DNA of 14,482 bases from NCBI GenBank assembly GCA_050014815.1, contig JBEKCP010000073.1, positions 1 to 14,482 of the forward strand, read 5' to 3'. Each line of letters begins with the position of its first letter. The stretch's first letter is position 1. The position numbers were made by a program, and so were the translations under genes. This document shows, piece by piece, positions 10,331-14,482 of the stretch. This stretch comes from JBEKCP01 sp050014815. GTDB taxonomy: Bacteria; Planctomycetota; Planctomycetia; Pirellulales; Thermoguttaceae. The notes under the pieces were generated by a model. That model saw nothing but the letters and a program-made list of their open reading frames with translations. It searched no databases and had not been told where the DNA came from.

Positions 10331-11100
10331 AGATTGCCGTGGTGGTCCGGCAGGTGCCGGACCTGATCGAGCCGGTGGAGATCGCCGCGTCGGAAAAGAC
10401 CATAGACCTTTCCAGCGCGACGTTCCGGGCCAACGAGTCCGACGAGTTCGCGCTGGAGCAGGCGATCCTCGTCAAGGAGAAGTCCGGAGGCACGGTTTCC
10501 GTGGTCGCGCTGGACTTCGGCGAGGTGGACAACACGCTCTACACGGCAGCGGCAAAGGGGGCCGACCGGATCCTCAAGATCTCGTATGGCGAGGAGCTGC
10601 CCCCGGCGCCGAAACAGGCCGCGGCAGCCTATGCCGCGGCGATTCGCGTGTTGCAGCCTGACCTGGTCCTGGTGGGCAGTTACGCCCATGATGAACTGGA
10701 GAGCACGCTGGCTCCCTTGCTGGCAGGGGAGCTGGGCTTGCCGTTCGTGGGCGTCGTGCGCGGAGTCCAGCCGTCGGCCGACGGGGCCTCGGCGACCGTC
10801 TTCAAGGAGTTCCCCGGGGCCGCGCTGGCCAGGATGACCGTCAAGCTGCCGGCCCTGCTGGGCATTCTGAGCGCCGAGGAGCCGCCGCGCTATGCACCGG
10901 TCAGCCGCATCCGCGCCGCCATGAAGACGGCAAAGATCGAAGACGAGGAGGCGGCGGTCCCCGCGCCCGCCTCCGCGGTCGCGGTCGAGCGGCTCCATCA
11001 CCCGGCGGCGGGCCAGCGGGCCGAAATCCTGGAAGGACCGGTGGAAGACGTCGCCGCCAGAATCCTTTCCATCCTTAAGGAAAAAGGAGTCTGCAAGTGA
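10327..11100 (+). CDS. etfB: Electron transfer flavoprotein subunit beta
   Basis: A 257-residue ETF beta/FixA-family protein. Family signatures visible are MKIAVVVRQVPD at the N-terminus, the ESDEFALEQAILVKE segment, VALDFGEVDNTLYTAAAKGADR and LAPLLAGELGLPFVGVV. With EtfA it forms the heterodimer that carries electrons on FAD; the beta subunit typically binds AMP or, in bifurcating forms, a second FAD. I cannot decide between these from sequence alone. The start overlaps the preceding gene (ATGA) and has AAGGGG six bases upstream. The C-terminus (ILKEKGVCK) lies inside a 41-bp tandem duplication that also spans the ribosome-binding site and start of the next reading frame. Its position between two HdrD-like genes suggests that it feeds one or both of them. 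Confidence 0.95.
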   Translation: MKIAVVVRQVPDLIEPVEIAASEKTIDLSSATFRANESDEFALEQAILVKEKSGGTVSVVALDFGEVDNTLYTAAAKGADRILKISYGEELPPAPKQAAAAYAAAIRVLQPDLVLVGSYAHDELESTLAPLLAGELGLPFVGVVRGVQPSADGASATVFKEFPGAALARMTVKLPALLGILSAEEPPRYAPVSRIRAAMKTAKIEDEEAAVPAPASAVAVERLHHPAAGQRAEILEGPVEDVAARILSILKEKGVCK

Positions 11101-11152
11101 GCGATCAAGACATCTTGAAAGAAAAAGGAGTCCGCAAGTGAGCGCTCAAGAT
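11071..11152. repeat. 41-bp imperfect tandem duplication at the etfB-etfA junction
   Basis: Copies at 11071-11111 and 11112-11152 share all but a few bases, and similarity continues a few bases further. Each copy contains the end of etfB (ILKEKGVxK), an AAAAAGGAG ribosome-binding site and a GTGA stop/start overlap. Because 41 is not a multiple of three, the first GTG is no longer in frame with etfA. Confidence 0.92.
11097..11141 (+). CDS. 14-codon minicistron created by the junction duplication
   Basis: GTG 11097 overlaps the etfB stop (GTGA) and has AAGGAG seven bases upstream, the same spacing as the etfA start. It reads MSDQDILKEKGVRK and stops in a second GTGA overlap at 11138-11141 with etfA. 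Its beginning copies the EtfA N-terminus (MSAQDIL) and its end copies the EtfB C-terminus. It is most likely a by-product of the duplication that relays ribosomes from etfB to etfA, not a functional peptide. Whether it is translated is not known. Confidence 0.35.
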   Translation: MSDQDILKEKGVRK

Positions 11153-12121
11153 ATCCTTGTCGTGGCCGAGGCGGGGTACCCGCTTGCGGGTCGCGGCCTG
11201 CTGGCCGACGTCTCGGCCGAAATGCTCGGCGCCGCCCGGCAGCTTGCCGGGGACACCGGGGGCAAGGTCATCGCCATCCTGCTCAGCGCCGACGGCTCCG
11301 CTTATGCCGCCGGCCTGTCGGCCGCGGATCGCATCCTGTTGGTGAACGATCCCCTGCTGGCGGGCTTTTCGCCCGAGCCCTACGTCGCGGTGCTCAAGAG
11401 CATCATTGAAGCGGAGACCCCGCGGGCCGTGCTCGTGGCCAGCACGTCGGTCGGTCTGGACGTGGCTCCACTGTTGGGTGCGAAGCTGGATGCCCCGGTC
11501 GTCAATGGGTGCCGGAGCGTTTCCGTCCAGGACGGCGTCTTGAAGGTGACGGCCGGTTTCTGCGGGGGCAAACTGCTGGCGGACGTGGCGATTACGGCCG
11601 CGCCGGCGATCTTGCTGGTCGCTTCCGGGGCGTTCCGGCCGACGGACCAGAAGGGCGCCGCGGTGGTCGAGACCCGGCAGAGCCCCGTGCCGCTGGTGCC
11701 GGGAGCGGTCGTGTTCGAGCAGATGATCCTGCCGGCCGCCGGTGACGTTGACATCACGCAGCAGGACGTCGTGGTGGCCGTGGGCCGCGGCATTCAGCAG
11801 CGGGAGAACCTGGAGGTCGCCGAGGAGCTGGCCCAATCGCTGGGCGGAGCGGTCGCGGCCTCCCGGCCGATCGTCGACCAGGGCTGGCTCCCCGCGACAC
11901 GGCAGGTCGGAAAGTCGGGGATGATCGTCAAGCCGAAATGCTTCATGGCGCTGGGCATCAGCGGGGCGCCCGAGCACGTCGAAGGAATGAAAGATTCAGC
12001 TTTGATCATCGCCGTGAACACGGACCCCAACGCGCCGATCTTCGACGTCGCGCATTACGGCGTCGTGGCCGACCTGCTGGACGTTGTGCCGGCGCTCTGC
12101 GAAGCGATCAAAGGCTCGTAA
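11138..12121 (+). CDS. etfA: Electron transfer flavoprotein subunit alpha
   Basis: A 327-residue ETF alpha/FixB-family protein. The C-terminal FAD-binding domain is well conserved: GAVAASRPIVDQGWLP, then RQVGKSGMIVKPK, GISGAPEHVEGMKDS, IIAVNTDPNAPIFDVAHYGVVADL and VVPAL. The N-terminal Rossmann-like domain starts ILVVAEA. With EtfB it forms a soluble flavoprotein that usually accepts electrons from acyl-CoA dehydrogenases and passes them to a quinone oxidoreductase. The start is GTG 11138, with AAGGAG seven bases upstream and the EtfA-like N-terminus directly after. The earlier GTG at 11097 is out of frame. The stop is 14 bases before the membrane HdrD-like gene, consistent with delivery of electrons to that protein. 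Confidence 0.95.
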   Translation: MSAQDILVVAEAGYPLAGRGLLADVSAEMLGAARQLAGDTGGKVIAILLSADGSAYAAGLSAADRILLVNDPLLAGFSPEPYVAVLKSIIEAETPRAVLVASTSVGLDVAPLLGAKLDAPVVNGCRSVSVQDGVLKVTAGFCGGKLLADVAITAAPAILLVASGAFRPTDQKGAAVVETRQSPVPLVPGAVVFEQMILPAAGDVDITQQDVVVAVGRGIQQRENLEVAEELAQSLGGAVAASRPIVDQGWLPATRQVGKSGMIVKPKCFMALGISGAPEHVEGMKDSALIIAVNTDPNAPIFDVAHYGVVADLLDVVPALCEAIKGS

Positions 12122-12135
12122 ATAAGAGGCGGACG

Positions 12136-14325
12136 ATGTTCTACCACGAAAACACTCTTCTTCTGGCCGCCCTGCCGACGTCGGAGAAGTTATACGGCGT
12201 CTATGGGGCCGTGTGGTTGATGATCCTGGTCGCCTTGGCCTCGGCCGCCTTCGGGCATCGCATGTACTGCCTGATCCGCGTGCTGGCTTGCGGTCGGCGC
12301 GAGAACCGGCTGGACCACCCGGTCCAGCGGGCAGCCCTGTTCCTGAAGGAAGTCCTCGCCCAATCGCGGATGTGGACCGGCGAGTCGATCATCAACTGGG
12401 CCCACCCGCTGATCTTCTGGGGATTCTGCTGTTTCGTCCTCGCTTCGGCCTTGATGTTCACGGGCGGGATGCTCGATCCGTGGCTGCCCGCCGCCTGGCA
12501 CATCCCGCAGGCCGAGGAGATCCCCGTGCTGGGCACGATCGTGGATGCCTTCGCGGTGCTGGTCCTGGCGGCGCTGGCGGCCTCCTCGTTCCGCCGCTAT
12601 ATCTTGGCGCCTCGCGGCCTGCAGCGGACCTGGGATGCCACGATCGTCGTATCGCTCATCGCGGCACTGATGGTCACGTTCGTGTTGTCGGAGGCGGGCA
12701 GCCGCGTCCGCGATGCGGCCGCCGTGGCGGCGGGCGAGCACGCCGAGGGCTGGGGCCAAACCTTTCTGCCCGCCGGCATCGTCACGGCCAAGGCGTTGCG
12801 GACCGCGGGCATGGACTGGCAGGGCGTGGCGACGCTGGGCCTGGCCTGCTGGTGGATCCACCTCTTTATCCTGCTTTTCTTCCTGGTTTATCTGCCCCGG
12901 TCGAAGCACATGCACCTGATCTGGGCCCCCTTCGCGGTGTTCTTTGGCGAGTTGCCGCGGAAGAAGGGGGTGCTCGGGCCGCCCGCCGCGCCGGAAGAAA
13001 CCGCGGCAGCCCAGGATGCGTCCAAGGCCGCCGAAGCGGGCTTGCCGGTGCTGAGCCAGTTGGGCACGTTCACCTGGCGGCAACTAATGAACGCCTACAC
13101 CTGCGCCGAGTGCGGCCGCTGCGAGCGGGCCTGTCCCGCCAACGCCAGCGGGGCCCGGCTCTCGCCCCGGCAAGTGGTCCATGACTTGAAGGAGTTCGTG
13201 CTGGGCGAGGGGATTGCCGCGGTCCGCGGCAAGGCCCAGGGCCCGGGCGCTAAAGGGGACAGTCCCATTTTCGCGACCATGCTTCGCACGGTGCCCGCGA
13301 AAACTGGGGCAGTCCCCCCCAGGCAGTTGATCGGCGGCATGGTCGAGCCGGAGGCCCTGTGGGACTGCACGACCTGCTACGCGTGCATGGAGGTGTGTCC
13401 GGTCCGCAACGAGCACGTGCCGCTGGTGGTCGAGATGCGCCGCAAGCTGGTCGAGCGCGGCACGGTGGACGCCCGCCTCCAGGACACGCTCATGTCGCTT
13501 CAGCGGTACGGCAATTCCCTGGGCGCCTCGCCGCGGAAGCGGTTCGACTGGGCCAAGGACCTGCCCCAGCCGTTGAAGGACGCGGAGAAGGAGCCGGTCG
13601 AGACGCTCTGGTTCCTGGGCGATTACGCGGCCTTTCATCCGTCGTCCGCCCGCGTCTCGCGGATGGTGGCCCTGCTGTTCTACGGGATGGGCCTGGACTT
13701 CGGGTGCCTGCTGCGGAGCGAGAAGTCGGCCGGCAACGACGTGCGGCGGGCGGGCGAGGAGGGCCTGTTCGAGATGCTCGCCGAGCAGAACATGAAAGCC
13801 CTCGGCAAGGCCCAGTTCCAGCGGATCGTGACGACCGATCCCCACACGTACCACGTGCTGAAGCACGAGTATCCGCGGTTCGGGCTGGACAAGCCGGTCT
13901 ACCACTATTCGGAAATCCTGGACGAGGCGCTCCGCCAGGGCCAGTTGCGGCTCAAGCAGAAACTCGAGGGCACCGCCGTGCTGCACGACGCCTGCTACCT
14001 GGGCCGGTACAACGGCATTTACGATCCGCCGCGGCGCGTCGTGGATGCCCTGGGGCTCAGGCGGCTGGAGATGCCGCGGAGCCGCGAGCACAGTTTCTGT
14101 TGCGGCGCCGGCGGCGGCAAGATCTGGATGGAAGACGATCCGGCGGTCAAGGAGCGGCCCGCCGTGCTGCGGATCCGCGAGGCCCTGGCGATGGAAGGCG
14201 TCACGCACTTCGTCGTGGCCTGTCCGAAAGACCTGGGGATGTTCGAGGACGCCGTGAAGACGACAGGCCAGGAGGGCCGCCTGAAGGTCGTCGATTTGGG
14301 AGAACTCGTTTTCGAGGCAAGCTAA
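12136..14325 (+). CDS. Membrane cytochrome b/HdrD-type fusion, EMO-like ETF:menaquinone oxidoreductase
   Basis: A 729-residue fusion. About five membrane helices lie at ~20-40, 88-110, 130-152, 168-186 and 233-254, with His candidates for heme b ligation at 90, 242, 258 and 260, as in NarI-like cytochrome b domains. Two 4Fe-4S motifs follow at C323/326/329/333 and C411/414/417/421, then two CCG-type domains. The first lacks its cysteines (DPHTY). The second has C620, CCG at 655-657 and C696, but ends CPKD rather than CPxC. This architecture and the adjacent etfBA match the EMO proteins described in syntrophic and metal-reducing bacteria, which move electrons from ETF to (methyl)menaquinone. 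Residues 373-395 are encoded by an inserted palindromic repeat between the two ferredoxin motifs. The start at 12136 has GAGG six bases upstream. The quinone role is inferred from family and context. Confidence 0.9.
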   Translation: MFYHENTLLLAALPTSEKLYGVYGAVWLMILVALASAAFGHRMYCLIRVLACGRRENRLDHPVQRAALFLKEVLAQSRMWTGESIINWAHPLIFWGFCCFVLASALMFTGGMLDPWLPAAWHIPQAEEIPVLGTIVDAFAVLVLAALAASSFRRYILAPRGLQRTWDATIVVSLIAALMVTFVLSEAGSRVRDAAAVAAGEHAEGWGQTFLPAGIVTAKALRTAGMDWQGVATLGLACWWIHLFILLFFLVYLPRSKHMHLIWAPFAVFFGELPRKKGVLGPPAAPEETAAAQDASKAAEAGLPVLSQLGTFTWRQLMNAYTCAECGRCERACPANASGARLSPRQVVHDLKEFVLGEGIAAVRGKAQGPGAKGDSPIFATMLRTVPAKTGAVPPRQLIGGMVEPEALWDCTTCYACMEVCPVRNEHVPLVVEMRRKLVERGTVDARLQDTLMSLQRYGNSLGASPRKRFDWAKDLPQPLKDAEKEPVETLWFLGDYAAFHPSSARVSRMVALLFYGMGLDFGCLLRSEKSAGNDVRRAGEEGLFEMLAEQNMKALGKAQFQRIVTTDPHTYHVLKHEYPRFGLDKPVYHYSEILDEALRQGQLRLKQKLEGTAVLHDACYLGRYNGIYDPPRRVVDALGLRRLEMPRSREHSFCCGAGGGKIWMEDDPAVKERPAVLRIREALAMEGVTHFVVACPKDLGMFEDAVKTTGQEGRLKVVDLGELVFEAS
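13252..13319. repeat. Palindromic repeat element inside the EMO-like gene
   Basis: Imperfect inverted arms at 13252-13275 and 13296-13319 (cores GGGGACAGTCCC and GGGGCAGTCCCC, inner ends TTTTCGCG/CGCGAAAA) enclose a 20-base loop. The arms differ by about two mismatches and one bulge. The element is read in frame as residues 373-395 (KGDSPIF...TGAVPP), at a point where the paralogous protein has only a short linker. It resembles a dispersed repeat that I recall from planctomycete genomes. Confidence 0.8.
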
Positions 14326-14341
14326 TACGACAATTCGTTTC

Positions 14342-14420
14342 GTTTAGCGGGCGGGCTCGCCCGCCGCGCGGTGCGCAGAAAAAGCCATGCCCCAACGGCG
14401 GGCAAGCCCGCCCGCTAAAC
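14342..14420. repeat. 25-bp inverted repeat with 29-base loop before the HdrA-like gene
   Basis: Arms at 14342-14366 and 14396-14420 are complementary at 24 of 25 positions (outer GTTTAGCGGGCGGGC). The hairpin fills most of the 118-base gap between the EMO-like stop and the HdrA-like start. It has no T tract after the stem, so it may be a REP/MITE-like repeat or an mRNA-stabilising hairpin more than a classic terminator. Confidence 0.85.
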
Positions 14421-14443
14421 AACAGGGCGAACGGAGAGAACCT

Positions 14444-14482
14444 ATGGCCGAGAAGATCGGCGTTTACGTCTGTCATTGCGGC
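14444..14482 (+). CDS. hdrA: HdrA-like flavin/iron-sulfur protein (partial, first 13 codons)
   Basis: Only MAEKIGVYVCHCG is inside the window. The IGVYVCHCG pattern is the characteristic N-terminus of HdrA-family proteins, which bind FAD and several 4Fe-4S clusters and carry out flavin-based electron bifurcation in Hdr complexes. GGAG lies seven bases before the ATG. It follows the EMO-like gene after a hairpin-containing gap of 118 bases, so it is probably the fifth gene of the operon. Thirteen residues do not allow a firm assignment; QmoA/QmoB-type relatives start similarly. Confidence 0.65.
   Translation, partial: MAEKIGVYVCHCG

Noticed and set aside
11938..12135. Upstream extension of the EMO-like gene into etfA
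   Set aside because: ATG 12136 has a ribosome-binding site and leads directly into the membrane domain; the extension overlaps the conserved FAD motif of etfA in another frame.

Overview
The window is GC-rich (roughly 60-65% by eye) bacterial DNA packed with tightly spaced, often overlapping genes in two divergent blocks. It has no RNA genes, CRISPR arrays or complete insertion sequences that I can see. The lineage is uncertain. The respiratory genes point to an anaerobe or facultative anaerobe. Two kinds of short palindromic repeat (inside the gene ending at 14325, and just before 14444) look like dispersed repeats I associate with Planctomycetota, so I suggest that phylum with low to moderate confidence.

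Left block (minus strand, 4316 down to the left edge): one operon of a soluble hybrid histidine kinase (PAS-HisKA-HATPase-REC-REC), two related single-receiver proteins, a third receiver protein with an odd tail, and a receiver fused to a ParA/CpaE-type ATPase that runs off the window. The genes are 10 bases apart or overlap by 23, 4 and 1 bases. None of the proteins shows a DNA-binding domain.

Middle block (plus strand, 4649-8883): a large membrane-anchored hybrid kinase (2 TM, 3 PAS, a seven-cysteine two-CW module, HisKA-HATPase, REC, Hpt), joined by a GTGA overlap to a REC-GGDEF diguanylate cyclase. This reads as a complete His-Asp-His-Asp relay ending in c-di-GMP. The 332-base divergent spacer holds an operator-like palindrome.

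Right block (plus strand, 9110 to the right edge): a respiratory operon behind a near-consensus sigma-54 promoter at 9031-9045. The order is a soluble HdrC/HdrB-type iron-sulfur protein, etfB, etfA, a membrane cytochrome b/HdrD fusion resembling ETF:menaquinone oxidoreductase (EMO), and the first 13 codons of an HdrA-like flavoprotein. Together they would link ETF (for example electrons from acyl-CoA dehydrogenases) to the quinone pool and, through HdrA, possibly to ferredoxin by flavin-based bifurcation or confurcation.

The strongest unexplained observations are: the combined EtfAB/EMO/HdrA/HdrCB layout; a 41-bp tandem duplication at the etfB-etfA junction that creates a 14-codon coupled minicistron; a palindromic repeat translated in frame inside the EMO-like gene; a low-GC PAS domain bounded by matching 19-base linkers; and a signalling cluster with eight receiver domains and no visible transcription-factor output.
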